Positions 47,141 to 59,641 of a stretch of DNA of 64,000 bases are shown in pieces. This DNA comes from Vitis vinifera (lineage: Eukaryota; Streptophyta; Magnoliopsida; Vitales; Vitaceae): contig NC_081819.1 in the NCBI RefSeq assembly GCF_030704535.1, positions 21,982,001 to 22,046,000 on the forward strand, given 5' to 3'. Numbering within the stretch: position 1 is the first letter of the stretch; each line of letters starts with the position of its first letter. A model generated the notes under the pieces. It was not told where the DNA came from. It saw only the letters and a program-made list of their open reading frames with translations, and ran no database searches. The position numbers and the translations under genes were made by a program.

Positions 47141-48070
47141 CAAGAACTTCAAACCCAATCATCAAATCTTGTCAAATTGAACTATGAATTGATTCAAAGA
47201 AAACGATTTGCTTAAATTGAGAACTTATTGAAATTAAAAAAAAAAAAGTAAAAAAAGTACATGCTTGGCATTATGGAAAGAAAATTTTCACTTTTATTTT
47301 CTATGTAACCAAACAGAGAACGAGAGAGAGAGAGAGAGAGCGTACCTCGGGTTCTGGGTTTTCAGAGAGTCAGGTCGGAGCCGTCGTTGGTGCATCATAT
47401 CGTTATCTTGTTTGTTTGTCAGGGTAAGAATGAGACTAAAATCAGAGCTTTTCTTCAAATTTTCCTTTTCTGTTTAATTTTTTTGGCCTTAACCCGAGGT
47501 TTTCAGAGAGTCAAGTCGAAGCCGTTGTTGGTGCACCAGATTGTTATCTCATTTATTTGTTAGGGTAAGAATGAGACTAAAATAAGGGTTTTTCTTCATA
47601 TTTTTTTTTTTCTGTTGAAATTTTTTGACCCTTTTTAGATTTCTGATGTGGACGCTGAGTTGATACAAGGGGAAGGCATTTTCCGTATGAAATAACACCT
47701 CACACCAAAGTGCATGAGATGGAAAAAAATTTCAAATTTCAAATTTCAAATTGCAGACATATCTTGGGTTATGCAAACTTTGGGTTTTGAAAACAATATT
47801 ATCTCTAAGTAGCCCTCTCAAAAGTCAAAACACAAGTTTGCCTTATTTTTAAATCTTGAGCATGTGCCCGCCAAGCTCCCAAGTCCCAAGGAGGCTTAAA
47901 TATAACTTTAAAAAATATTAGATGGGGACATTAACGGTATAGGAAAGATAAATGAACAACTGTCATATTTTTAAAACATAGTTTTCTTCTTCATTTTCAC
48001 ATAACTACGCCATTCCATTTTAGACATAAGAGTGCCTATCTCCACAGCTCCAGTGACTTGGCCGGCGAAA
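47141..48070. other. Upstream region of the plus-strand UGT gene
   Basis: It contains a (GA)n microsatellite (47,320-47,340) and a roughly 141-bp tandem duplication (47,361-47,480 and 47,502-47,620, each with TTCAGAGAGTCA and GGGTAAGAATGAGACTAAAA). No gene seen; promoter elements of the UGT are not certain. Confidence 0.45.
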
Positions 48071-49477
48071 ATGGCGGATCTTCACGTAGTAATGGTTCCA
48101 TGGTTGGCATTCGGTCATATGATTCCATTTCTTCAGCTCTCTATAGCATTAGCCAAAGCTGGAGTGCGTGTCTCCTTTGTATCAACTCCGAGGAACATCC
48201 GCAGACTCCCAAAACTTCCTCCAGATTTAGAGCCTCTGATAAGCTTCGTGGAGCTTCCATTACCGGCGGTGGACGGCGGTCTCTTGCCGGAAGATGCAGA
48301 GGCCACTGTGGACGTTCCCACTGAGAAAATTCAGTACTTGAAGCTTGCTTATGATCTCCTGCAACACCCCTTTAAGAAGTTCGTTGCAGATCAATCTCCG
48401 GATTGGATTATTAGCGATACTATGGCTCATTGGGTGGTCGAGACTGCAGAAGAGCATCGGATTCCTTCAATGGCCTTCATTTTGTTCTCCTCTGCCGCAG
48501 CTGTTTTCGTTGGGCCTAATGAATGTCTAATCGGTGAAGGTAGAAGGAGGGTTCGGCCGTCGCCTGAGAGCCTGACATCATCACCAGAGTGGGTCAGTTT
48601 TCCATCTTCGGTAGCTTTCCGGGGATATGAAGCTAGAACTTGCTACGCAGGATTCTTCGGAGAGAATGTTTCTGGGATAACTGATGCCCATAGGGTTGCT
48701 AAGGTATGCCATGCATGTAAAGCTGTGGCTGTACGCAGCTGCATTGAATTTGAAGGTGAGTACCTGAATATACATGAGAAAATCATGGGGAAGCCGGTGA
48801 TTCCAGTGGGTTTCCTTCCACCGGAAAAACAAGGAGGAAGAGAAACCACTGAAGGATCATGGAGTGAGATCTTCAAATGGCTTGATGAACAAAAACCCAA
48901 GTCGGTTGTGTTTGTAGGGTTTGGGAGTGAGTGTAAGTTAACCAAAGATCAAGTCCATGAGATAGCTTACGGGCTAGAGCTATCCGAATTGCCATTTCTG
49001 TGGGCACTTAGAAAACCCAACTGGACTATGGAAGACATTGATGCTCTACCTTCTTGTTTCAGTGACCGGACCTCCGGCAAAGGGATAGTATGGATGGGGT
49101 GGGCACCACAGATGGAAATTCTGGCGCACCCATCAATTGGGGGTTCACTGTTTCACTCAGGGTGGGGTTCAGTTATAGAGACTCTTCAATTTGGGCATTG
49201 CCTTGTTTTATTACCATTTATAGTTGATCAGGGGTTGAATGCCAGACTGCTTGTGGAGAAGGGTTTGGCCGTGGAAATAGAGAGAAGCGAGGATGGATCC
49301 TTTAGTAGGGAGGATATAGCAAAGTCTCTGAGGGTAGCCATGGTGTCGGAGGAAGGCGAGAAGCTGAGGGCTCGTGCAAGAGAGGCCGCTGCAATCTTCA
49401 TTGACAAGAGGCTGCAACAGGAGCACTATATTGGTGGATTGGTCAAGTATCTGAAAGCTGAAGTTTCCGAAAAATGA
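48071..49477 (+). CDS. UGT91-type UDP-glycosyltransferase
   Basis: Family-1 GT-B glycosyltransferase, cytosolic, 468 aa, single exon. I use ATG 48071 because the in-frame codons before it have no ATG, and the product then begins like its neighbours (MADLHVVMVPWLAFGHMIPF). Catalytic His16 and its partner Asp116 (PDWIISD) are present. PSPG donor box at 344-387, WAPQ...HSGWGSV...DQ; the HSGWGS variant replaces the common HCGWNS and is usual in UGT91/UGT79-type enzymes. That group commonly extends an existing sugar with rhamnose, xylose or glucose (for example on flavonoid or terpenoid glycosides). The actual substrate and donor cannot be read from sequence. No defects seen. It converges on the minus-strand UGT at 52,338. 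Confidence 0.93.
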   Translation: MADLHVVMVPWLAFGHMIPFLQLSIALAKAGVRVSFVSTPRNIRRLPKLPPDLEPLISFVELPLPAVDGGLLPEDAEATVDVPTEKIQYLKLAYDLLQHPFKKFVADQSPDWIISDTMAHWVVETAEEHRIPSMAFILFSSAAAVFVGPNECLIGEGRRRVRPSPESLTSSPEWVSFPSSVAFRGYEARTCYAGFFGENVSGITDAHRVAKVCHACKAVAVRSCIEFEGEYLNIHEKIMGKPVIPVGFLPPEKQGGRETTEGSWSEIFKWLDEQKPKSVVFVGFGSECKLTKDQVHEIAYGLELSELPFLWALRKPNWTMEDIDALPSCFSDRTSGKGIVWMGWAPQMEILAHPSIGGSLFHSGWGSVIETLQFGHCLVLLPFIVDQGLNARLLVEKGLAVEIERSEDGSFSREDIAKSLRVAMVSEEGEKLRARAREAAAIFIDKRLQQEHYIGGLVKYLKAEVSEK

Positions 49478-50696
49478 TCATCTCATATGTTGTCTGACAA
49501 GAATTGTGGTATTATGCTTTATAAAACAAAATGTTGGTTTATGACACAATTAAGAGTTTGGTATTAATTAAGTTATATGTGAGGAGTCCTTCGTCCGTTG
49601 GGATTATTAATTAGTTTTGTTATGGCTTAGGGACTTATTTAGGTCCTATAAATAAGTCTTAAGTTCTTTAGTTAAGAGTGTGTGAGAATGACTTTAGCCA
49701 AAGTTGTGGTTTTAGTCTGACTTTATAGTTTTAGCCCATCTTTGTGGCTTTAACCAATTTGTGTAGAAATAGTTTTCCCAATTTGATTTCTTAATTTTGA
49801 TTTGAAGATTAATGGATTGATCATCATGAGGACTTTGGTAAGGCATCCTTACCAAACCTCACAAATATTGTGTCCTCTCTTTTATCTTTATTTCTCTTGC
49901 TATTTCTTTTCATATTATAAGCTAATTGAGTTTGTATTTTATTGGTTTTCGTCTTATGAGATTAGACTTAGGTACAATAAATTAGTATAAGAGCTTTCAT
50001 GGGCACAACACAAAAATAAAAAATTCAAATGTTTATAATCTGATTTTTATATTTTAAAATATATTTTTATCTATAAAATTTTATTTTTAATCTTTGTATT
50101 TGTATAATTATTTTTTAAACTAATAATAAAAAAAAGTAAAAATAAAAATAAAAATATTTTGATTTATATTTTTAAGGGTAATAAATTATTTTCTATTTTT
50201 TTGTTGTGAAATTATTTTTTTAGTTAAAAAACAGAAAATTGTTTTAAAAACCAATTTTATCGTTAAATAACAGAAGTTTGTGTTTAGTAGGTGGCATAGG
50301 CAATCATGCAATCAAAACCACGGAGAGTGTAGGTTTTCATTTTCATGACAAAGATTTTTTTTTTGTTTTATTTATATTATTATTATTTATAACATGATAA
50401 TGAATAAAAATGAAATTAAAAAAACTTTCATTAAGACTTAAAAGCACTTGAATTCAACATCATCTTCCTAAAAATATTCCTTTGAATTACTTGTCCCATC
50501 CACCATTCAAACAATAGTTAGCAGTGAAGCTGCCAATCAATGCGATGGCAGTGATATTCCCACTGTCCACGTTATTCATCAATTCAGTCCTTCTGATGAT
50601 GATGGGTGTGGGGTGGGGTGGGGGCAGAGTACTCAGTGGTTTTGGTGGCGATGGCTGTGATGTTCCACTGTCCACGTATTTCAGTCCTTTTTGATA
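49478..50696. other. Intergenic between convergent UGT genes
   Basis: It holds a decayed LTR end (see 49,579-49,995) and an AT-rich MITE-like copy at about 50,030-50,275. No gene seen; a short ORF at 50,487-50,675 has no support. Confidence 0.4.
49579..49995 (+). mobile_element. Possible decayed Copia-type LTR followed by a degenerate primer-binding site
   Basis: About 400 bp with a CCTATAAATAAG TATA-like box. It ends just before TTAGTATAAGAGC (49,982-49,994), which differs at two positions from the TTGGTATCAGAGC site of Copia elements. No internal coding region or second LTR follows. The boundaries are approximate. Confidence 0.35.
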
Positions 50697-52337
50697 GTGA
50701 GTGGGCTATGAGCGTTTTAGGGACTGTTGAATCGTTTGAACTTAATAGAGTTGTATTATAATCGATTCGTTCTTAATCGTACGAATATTATTTGCTTTGA
50801 GTTTAAAGGAAATTAATGATTTTTAAAATATATTTATATAATTAGGAGAAGTCAATATTAAGAATTTTTTTTTTCATATTCGATGTGTTATATATCATAA
50901 TTACTTTTTCATATAAACCCAACATCTTTATTGTATTTTATGAAACTACAAAGTTAAATAGACAAATATCCTTCACAAGGTCAAACAAATTCTCATTATC
51001 GAATCAATGATCAACTTTAATACAATTTGTAATGATTTATTTTAAATCATGTAAAGTATTCTCCACTCTAGGCTCAGAGGACTTTCATAACTTTATAATG
51101 CATCTATAAAATTGAGGAGTTCTTTTATTCAATGTGAGATATTACAATGATTCTCATATGATACAACATCCTCATTATGTCCCATAGAATTGGGAAACCA
51201 AATGAATAAACATTCATCATGGGGTTGGATAAACAAAAGCCTACCTCGAGGCTAGGAATTACCTCTAATACTATTTATAATGACATGTTTCTAACTGTAT
51301 AGATAATGTCCGCTCAAAACCTAAGAGACATTTACAACCTTAAAATGCATATACATGGTTAAAAAAGGTTAATACATATATAACGTTAAATTTTTTTTCT
51401 CCTATCCAATGTAAAATATCACAGTAATGGTTTGACAATGAATTCTTTCAGCACCATTGAAGACATTTCTTCGATAATTTATATCTACCTTTCCAAATTA
51501 TTTGTTTAAAACTTATGTTGGTTTCTATTTTAAAGAATGTTAAAACAATCTTATATATATAAGTTGAATTATAGTTATAAGTTTATTATAGCTATTAAAA
51601 ACTCATGATACACTATATGATATAAGGATATATTATTTTAGGGAAACTAAGACACACACACGTGGTATGTGATACAATACAAGATATGATAATGCAAGGA
51701 TACATACCATTTTTTGTTTTTTTAAGAAAAATCAATTTTTTTTTTAATATCATATTGTTTTTTTAAAAGATATGCTGAAGATTAGAAATTCCTTGCAATA
51801 GGAAAAAAATAGTAAAACAATCCTATATAAAAAGTTACATATTAAAATCACTTAGAAAATGTTAAAAATTAAATAAATTTATTGTTACAATAAATGTGAG
51901 GAAGTTGTTAATTATTTGAATGTTAATATTGAAAATCATGGTGATAGGTGAGTAAAAGCTTTTATTTAATATATTAATTTTTTTTGTCATGTAGCATTTA
52001 GCAATGAAGGGAAAAAATACACACACCATACCTTATGGGAATTAATAACTATGGGTCTTAAGTGGTATTCCCATTTGATTAGTTCTTTCAAAAAACACTT
52101 CTAACATAAAAAATAAAAAAACAAAAAAAATAAAAAACGTTTTAAAACAAAAATAAGACGATAAAATTCAGAAATTATGTTTAAAAAGTTGAAGAATTAT
52201 TTGTAATTCTTCTTTTAAAAAATAAAATAAAATAAAATACTTGATAGATAATTTTTGAACATTTTTAGAGAAATACACCCTTATTCTTTCCTTCCCAGAT
52301 ATAATAGAAACCTTCTTATCTACCATAGACATGGTGA
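50697..52337. repeat. Segmental duplicate, copy 2: 3' flank of the UGT gene
   Basis: It matches 41,795-43,549 in the same order, including the three degenerate motif copies, a GAATT-to-GCACCATTGAAGACATTTCTTC block and the AGAAATACACxCTTATTCTTTCC segment just beyond the UGT stop. The 303-bp internal duplication of copy 1 is not present here. Confidence 0.72.
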
Positions 52338-53735
52338 TCACTTCTCCTTTGCAATCCCACCTTTCAAATACTTGACCAACTCATCAATGTAGCTCTGATG
52401 CAGCTTTTGGTCACCAAAGATCATGGCTACTTCTCTTGCGCGAATCCGCAGTTTCTCGCCTTCCTCCATCACCATGGCTAGTCTCAAAGACTTGGCTATG
52501 TCATCCCTGCTAAATGATCCATCGTCGCCTCTCTCTATTTCCACGGCCATACCTTTCTCCACAAGCAGCCTTGCATTCAGCCCTTGATCAATTACGAAAG
52601 GCAATACAATAGGACAGTGCCCAAATTGCATGGTTTCAATCGCTGAACCCCACCCAGAATGAAACAAGGACCCCCCAATCGATGGATGTGCCAGAATCTC
52701 CATCTGGGGTGCCCATTCCATACACACCACCCCTCTGCCGGAGGTACGGTCACTGTAACCAGAAGGTAGGGCATCGACATCTTCAATAGCCCAATTGGGT
52801 TTTCTGAGTGCCCAAAGAAATGTCAATTCGGATAGCTCTAGTCCATAAGCTATCTCGTGAACTTGATCTTGGCTCAACTTACACTCACTCCCAAACCCTA
52901 CAAACACAACCGACTTTGGCTTCTGTTCATCTAGCCACTTAAAGATCTTCCTCCATGCTTGATTTGTGATTTCATGGCTTCCTTCTCGTGGAAGCAGACC
53001 GACCGGAATCACTGGCTTTCTTAGCATTTTTTGGTAGATACTCAGATACTCACCTTCAAACTCCCTGCAGCTGCGGATGGCCACTGCGTCACATGCACTT
53101 AGTGTCGTGGCGATCCGATCGGCATCAGTGGTCCCCGAGGAATTGTCTCCATAGAAACCAGGGTGGGCACCTCTCGCCTCAAATTCCCGGTAGGCCACCA
53201 GGGATGGAAAAGTGACCCACTCTGGCGGTGTTGTCATACTTTCCGGTGAAGGTCGAACCCTCCTCTGACCATCACCGGTTAGGTACTCTGGAGGCCCAAA
53301 GAAAACATTTGAGGCAGAAGTAAACATAGTGAAAGCCAGGAGGGGGACAGCACACTCTCTAGCAGCCTCCGCCGCCCAATCCACCGGCAGATCAACGATC
53401 ATCCAATCCGGAGATGCACCCTCCAGAAAGCGCTTCAAGGGTTGTTTTAATAAAGCATAGGCAATCTTCAAATACTTGATTTTCTCAAAGGGAAGTTCGA
53501 CGGTGGCCTCACAGCCTTCCGGCAAGCCCAAAACCGCCGGTAATGGCAGCGCCACCAAGTTGATTAGCGGTAGTAGAGTTGGTGAAAGCTTAGGGAGCCT
53601 CTGGATGTTCCTTGGAGTTGATATGAATGAGACATGGATTCCAGCTTCAGCCAAGGCAATGGCTAGCTGAAGATGTGGGATCATGTGGCCAAACGCCAAC
53701 CATGGAACCATCACTACATGCATATTACCAGCCAT
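52338..53735 (-). CDS. UGT91-type UDP-glycosyltransferase
   Basis: 465 aa, single exon, ATG 53735 (MAGNMHVVMVPWLAFGHMIP), stop 52340-52338. Catalytic His17 and Asp115 (PDWMIVD) are in place. PSPG box 341-384 reads WAPQ...HSGWGSAIETMQFGHCPIVLPFVIDQ, ending in Gln. The frame is intact. It is the parent-like relative of the pseudogene at 43,550, sharing the downstream flank. A TATTTATA motif (minus) near 53,833-53,840, about 100 bp above the ATG, is a plausible TATA box. As for its neighbours, sugar-on-sugar activity on a specialised metabolite is likely from the family but the substrate is unknown. Confidence 0.93.
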   Translation of the reverse strand: MAGNMHVVMVPWLAFGHMIPHLQLAIALAEAGIHVSFISTPRNIQRLPKLSPTLLPLINLVALPLPAVLGLPEGCEATVELPFEKIKYLKIAYALLKQPLKRFLEGASPDWMIVDLPVDWAAEAARECAVPLLAFTMFTSASNVFFGPPEYLTGDGQRRVRPSPESMTTPPEWVTFPSLVAYREFEARGAHPGFYGDNSSGTTDADRIATTLSACDAVAIRSCREFEGEYLSIYQKMLRKPVIPVGLLPREGSHEITNQAWRKIFKWLDEQKPKSVVFVGFGSECKLSQDQVHEIAYGLELSELTFLWALRKPNWAIEDVDALPSGYSDRTSGRGVVCMEWAPQMEILAHPSIGGSLFHSGWGSAIETMQFGHCPIVLPFVIDQGLNARLLVEKGMAVEIERGDDGSFSRDDIAKSLRLAMVMEEGEKLRIRAREVAMIFGDQKLHQSYIDELVKYLKGGIAKEK

Positions 53736-54800
53736 AACGTGAAGAAGATGCGGTTCAAAGATTTGAAGAAAAACTTTGTGAAAACCCCAACTTTAGATTT
53801 GAAGAAGATGAACTTCTCATGCTAGAATCCAGGTTATAAATAGTAACACTTGCTACTCTGTAACAACCAATGTTGATGATGGCAATTTGGGAGACAAGCT
53901 CACTGCTCACACGACGCCATCTTCTGGACACATCATTTATGGCTCTTAATCATCCATCACCAACAATGGAGACCCACATATTCAAAAAGTCGTTGGCAAG
54001 CGCATCAGCATAAAGTCTCTTTGATAATCGGCTCTCGCGAAGAGTACGGAATCTTTTAAAAAAGACCATGATTATAATGTCACCTTTACAATTACGTTTC
54101 ATTTATTCGTACTCAGACCTGTATTGTTATTTTGTAGTTTAGTTTTATTCTTTTATAGTTTGTCCACTATTTACGGTCTGATTGTTTTATAATTTGATGA
54201 TATATATATATATTGATCAGGGCCTAGATTTAATCATGTACTTTCGAGTTGAGATTAGCATTTTCCCCTTCATAATCACCGGTAATAAAATCAAATTGGG
54301 ATTGTATTAAAAAAAGTCATACGAATTATAATGTCACATTTACAATTATGTTTCGTTAGTTTTTTTTTACCAAACTCGTTCTATTATTTTGTACTTTAGT
54401 TTCATTATTTGACTATTTATTCACTATTTTATATTGCCTCATTTTTTATACTTTGATATCATTATTTAAATCCTAATTCGATTTGGATTTCATGATGCAT
54501 TTTTAATGATCAAGATTATAAGTTTGTTAGGTACCAATTGATTATTTCAGCATTTTCCTTTTCATGATCAGTGATGGATTAAGAAAAATCAAAATCTTAT
54601 AACATTAATACTTTGTTTAATAGTAATATTGGAAAATTTACAAGTGTATAAACCCTAAAATCTATTTCAATTTTATTTTTATATTAATTTTGAACCAAAT
54701 TTTATTAATAAATTTTAAATCCCGATTATATGTGTTTTTTGATATACTCATAATTTAATTCTTAGTTTTTATTATTTTGTAAATTATTTTATTTTTTATT
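53736..54800. other. UGT upstream region and AT-rich spacer
   Basis: It contains an imperfect tandem duplication (blocks with TTATAATGTCACxTTTACAA at about 54,071 and 54,329). No gene seen. Confidence 0.4.
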
Positions 54801-57800
54801 TTTATTTATTATTATTATTATTATATTATATTATATTTTTATCTTTTTTTATTTTTATTTTTTATTTTCTCTCCCCTCTCTATTTTTTCTTCCTCCACCT
54901 ACCCTCTACCTACCTTCACCTACCCCCGTACCCTCACATCACCACACTCCCCCACTCTCTTCCTTTTTTTCTTTTTTCCATGGCCCTTTCTATTTTCCAC
55001 TCCCCCCATTTCTTTATTTCTAGGCGGCCGACCCGTTTTTTTGGGGAGAGGATCATTCTTCTTCCCCTTCTCTTCCCTCACCGACACCATACCCACGACT
55101 CCCATTCTTTCCATTCATCATCGTCATCATTCCTCTCACCGTCGGCCGCTAATCTGACCACATTCCACCCCCGACGTCCTTCCGTCTCTTTCTCTCTCTC
55201 GTTTTCCCTTTCTTCATTCCTTTGGTTATTACGGCCTCCACCTACTAGATCTTGCTGTCAACGATGCAAGCATTGTCGACCTCCACCTCCCGATGCTTCG
55301 ATCATCACCACCACCCCTTCTATCGTGTATTGTTGCATTCTGTCTCCAATTATAGGGTTTCAAATGTGAGGTTTTATTTATTTATTTATTTCCTCTTTGA
55401 TTTCTACAGTAATTATTTTCAATATTGGGTTTGGCTTTTGGGCTTTGAATATGTGTTTTGGGCCTTCTTTTGACTGGATTGTTGATTTGAATGGGTTATT
55501 TTGAGATGTTATATATAGATATCAGTTCGGGTTGGTTTTTGGGTATGGCCTAATTGTGGAATTGATTTGGATTCCATGTTGTTGGGTTGCAGTGATTGCT
55601 TGGGTTTCTGGGTTAGCTCTTTTGGTCCACGTGTTTTTTACTTGGCTCTTGGCTTATAAGCTCAAGGTTGGTTTTTTTGGGATTGCAATTGTTTTTGGTT
55701 TCTCTTGGTATGGTTGTTTCGTTTCAAGCATCAAAGGTATCTGGACTGGAATGCTAAGTGGAATTCTTGATCAAACTTTACTATTGGAAATCATGATAGT
55801 CAGATGTGATTGGGAAAAACAATGCGTAGCCATGCCATCTTTTTATTCATTTTTTAAAAAAACTTTTAATGCTAAAAGCTTTATTTCTTTATTTCTTTTG
55901 TTTATTCTTTTTTTTTTTATTCTCAAATAACTCTTTAAAATTTTCTAAAATTCTAAAGTTCCAAGTTTATTTATCTACTCATTTATCTATCAATTTTTTT
56001 TTTAAAAAAATATCATTTTCAAAATAATCTTGTAAAATCTTATTTTAAAGTTAGTCTACAAAACTCCAATTTTTTAAATTTAATTCTTCAAAATTCAATT
56101 CTCTAAATAATTTTCTAAAATTTTAATTTTAAATTTAATTTTCCAAGATTTAAATTTTTAAATTTAATTTTTCAAAAATTCCACAATTCCAAATTTAATT
56201 TTTAAAATGTCACCTTCAAATAAATTTTCGAAACTCCAATTCCTTTCAAATCAAATTTTCAAAAATTCAATTCTCAAATAATCCTTCAAAATTCTTTTTT
56301 CTTAAATTTAATTTTCAAATAATTTTTCGAAATTCCGATCCTCAAATTTTTTTTTTTAAACTCCCATTTTTAAATAGTTCTTCAAAATTCCAATTTCCAA
56401 TTTCAAAAATTTCAATTTTCACATTTATTTATTTAATCATTATTATTTTCGTTACTATTATTATTCTATTTTTAAAAAAATTCTATCTTTAAATAATTCT
56501 TCAAAATTCCAATTTCCCATCTAATTTCCAAAATTCCAATTTTACATTTAATTAATTAATTATTATTATTTTATTTATTTATTCATTTATTTTTAAAATT
56601 CCATCTTTAAATAATTCTTCAAAATTCCGATTTCCAATTTCAAAAATTTTAATTTTCACATTTATTTATTTAATCATTATTATTTTCGTTATTATCATTA
56701 TTCTATTCTATTCTATTCTATTTATTTATTTTTAAAATTTTAATTTTTAAATAATTTTCAAAATTCTAATTTCTTTCAAAATTTAATTTTCAACATTTTA
56801 ATTCTTAAATTTAATTTTCAAAATTCCAATTGTCAAATAATTTTCAAAATTCCAATTATTAAATTTAATTTTCAAAACTCCAAGTTTCGAAACTTCAATT
56901 TTCAAATAAATTTCAAAACTCCAATTTTTTTTTCAAATAGTTTTAATTCCACTCCATTTTTCAAATATTTTTTAAAATTCACAAATTTTCTTCAAATTTC
57001 AAATAATCTTTCGTTTTTCTTAATTTTTTAATAAACATGAATGAATTTTTCATTATTCTAAAATAATGGAATTTGTTATATTAATTCATGCAAAATAAAT
57101 TGGGCTTTGGTGGGGGCCCAACATATATATGATTTTTCTCTTTTGATTGTCAATTGTTATGTTTAATGAATATTGCTCAATCTTTGTCTTACTATTTGAT
57201 ATGCATGTGATAATTTTATATTTGAGCTAACCTTATTTCTATGATAGCGCACTATTACTTGTTGCTAAGGTATGGTTCTCAATCCTACTTCATTTATTTA
57301 TTCATTATCATGCTTAATTCGTTTTATTATTTGATCATTTCATTAGTATCTATTAATTTTCTTATAAATTGTCACACTTGTTTCACCTTATTTAATAGAG
57401 ACTCATTTTTAGGGGATTAGAGAGGTGCTACGATCTTTACCGTACCTTCCCAATAAGTAACCTGACCCTCGGACCTAGACTCAGTTTTTCGCAGACCTAT
57501 TTTTCTTTCAGGAGTCACATTTAAGGTTTTTTCTTTCTTATTTTATTTTTTCATTAAAAAATAAAACAAAAATAAGTGAGAACTCCAAGTTTTTTCTAAA
57601 AAATTATTTTTTTCACCAAATAAATAAAAAACGAGTTTTGTCATTAAGTGGGAACGCATCAAACAAAAATACGGGGTCCACAAAATGGCGACTCCACTAG
57701 GGATATTTAGAGGGTCAAACTTGAACTCAAGTTGAGGAAAATGTGGTGTTTGATTAATCGATTAGTGGATACCCCCTCATTGTGCCTTTATTGTATATTT

Positions 57801-58990
57801 TCATGTTTTAAGGCATATGAGTGTTGACATGTTGATTATTTGGTATATATATTGCATGTGCCTTATTATATATTGATTCTTGTTATTATGTGCGTTTGTA
57901 TATATTTGCTTATATTTGTATGTATCTTTTTGTATGGCTGCATGCTACATGATTACCCTTTTTCTTTATGTTGCATGTTTGGTTATTATTGTTCATTGGC
58001 TATATTGACATGTTGATTACATCGATTGATTCTCTTACCTGCTTTTGCATAGTGACTCTTCTTATTGTATGATTATCTTGCTTTCCTTGACATGTATATT
58101 CTCATTTTTGTATATATTCATCTTGGCATCATTGATTCTCTTTGTTGTATATTGTTTTGTTTATATCTTGTTTATCTTATCTCTACCTAGCTTGTGTGTA
58201 GATATAAGTGATATACATTTTCTTTGCATGATTGCTTGGTGCATGACTGCTCTTCTTCTGTGTGATGCATGTGTTGTTTGTCTATGTGGGACACACATCT
58301 ATCCTCTTATCTCCAAGTCCTTAGTCTCGATTGACCTTGTTTTCCTTGATCTCATATTTGATATGAGATTTGTTACTTTGTTTGCTCTTCGATCGAGCTA
58401 GTGTTTAGGAGTATGGTCTATCGACGGGCTATATCGATGTTTGGGAGCATTCTGGAGAAGGTGGACACATTGATGCTTATTGGAGTCTGGTCTTTAAAGA
58501 CCTATGTAGCCCAAAGCTAAGTTTTATGGATATTTGTGTGACTAGTATATTTCTTTTTCTATTTTAGCTTAATAGGATTTTCGGATGCACCCACACCACT
58601 CACTGTGCACTTTAGTTGACTACTGAGTGTTGAGAGTTGCGAAAGCTTTCACTATAGGAAACCCTCTAGGATGTCGAGGTAGTGCATGTGTGGAGGTGAT
58701 GACCACCTTGCATGGAAGTGCCCCGTCTCTTCGGAGGCGTGTAGAGGGTTGTGTACTACTGGATGATACGATCGCTTCTGTTAGGGATCCTTTAAAGTCC
58801 AACCCTATTCTTTTTAGAGCCACCTTAACCTTGTAGTTTGAGCCTTAGATCATTCGATCATGATTTCCTTTCCTACAGGTGGGTGTATCTAAGGGTCTTT
58901 AGAACCTCTTTGATTTGATTGTCGGTGAAAGAAGACATACTTTTCAATTGGTAAATGGACTTGCGAAATTCAGGGCAAATTGGTTTAATA
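54800..58990 (+). mobile_element. 5' end of a long-LTR Ty3/Gypsy-type element: LTR plus non-coding leader, truncated
   Basis: A putative long LTR ends at about 57,682. It is followed by TGGCGACTCCACTAGGGA (57,686-57,703), which matches the TGGCGACTC-type primer-binding site common in Tat/Ogre-lineage Gypsy elements. The LTR body includes a C/T-rich start (54,860-55,250) and a degenerate tract of TTCAAAATTCCAATTTT-like repeats (55,930-57,010). A leader rich in TGT/TAT continues to about 58,990. No gag or pol follows, so the element is truncated. The left boundary is an estimate. ORFs within it (54,980-55,369; 55,532-55,930; 58,045-58,401) are not convincing genes. Confidence 0.55.
55930..57010. 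repeat. Degenerate AT-rich short tandem repeats within the LTR
   Basis: Dozens of variants of AAAATTCCAATTTTCAAATA with TTATTTATTTATT spacers. There is no reading frame. Confidence 0.7.
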
Positions 58991-59641
58991 AAAATATTGG
59001 ACCTTTAGAAAATTAAATTATCAAATTTACTCACCCTTCTCGATAATTTTTTTTCCTAGTGTACCCTTAAGGTAATTCTCCCTTAAATTAAAATATGAAA
59101 TGATCTAAAATCAAAAGATGATAAAAATAGTACATTCTGTACTACATATGCACCCAACCCAAATTTGTAGTCTTATGTTTGATCGTCGACCTTCTAATTG
59201 TACTATACATAATAAAGGTGTACTGCATGCAGACTGAATTTATCAGCAAACAAGCTTCACATGCGTACTTTCATACTACTATAAGGAAATTAGAATTTTG
59301 TACACAATATTGTAACTTCTATTTTATCTTGTATGCACATACGCCTATGTCAACATCCTAATTTCACAAAGCTCATTTTACCACAATGCATGGTTGCCCT
59401 CAGTCATCTCATAAATTTACTTTAACCAGACAAAAAAAGAAAAGAAATTGATTTACTTTTCATCTAGTAGGTATTCATTCATATCCTCCACCGACAGAAA
59501 CCTTTAATATAATGTCCAGAACTTTATGGTTGTCATAAAGCTAATGACAATCAGATTGATGGTTACCATGTTGCTGTTGAGTGAATAAATCTAATGAACA
59601 TGGTACACTTTAATCTTCTCACTAGTACTGCATGAGACATA
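58991..59641. other. 3' flank of the last UGT gene
   Basis: No gene seen. On the minus strand it should include the UGT 3' UTR. Confidence 0.4.

Noticed and set aside
48032..48070. N-terminal extension of the plus-strand UGT
   Set aside because: It begins with GTG and adds 13 residues not found in the neighbouring UGTs; ATG 48071 is preferred.
54980..55369. 129-codon ORF rich in Ser, His and Pro
   Set aside because: It is low-complexity translation of a C/T-rich tract inside the putative Gypsy LTR; no domain seen.
58045..58401. 118-codon hydrophobic ORF
   Set aside because: It lies in the T-rich leader downstream of the primer-binding site; hydrophobicity comes from T-rich codons.
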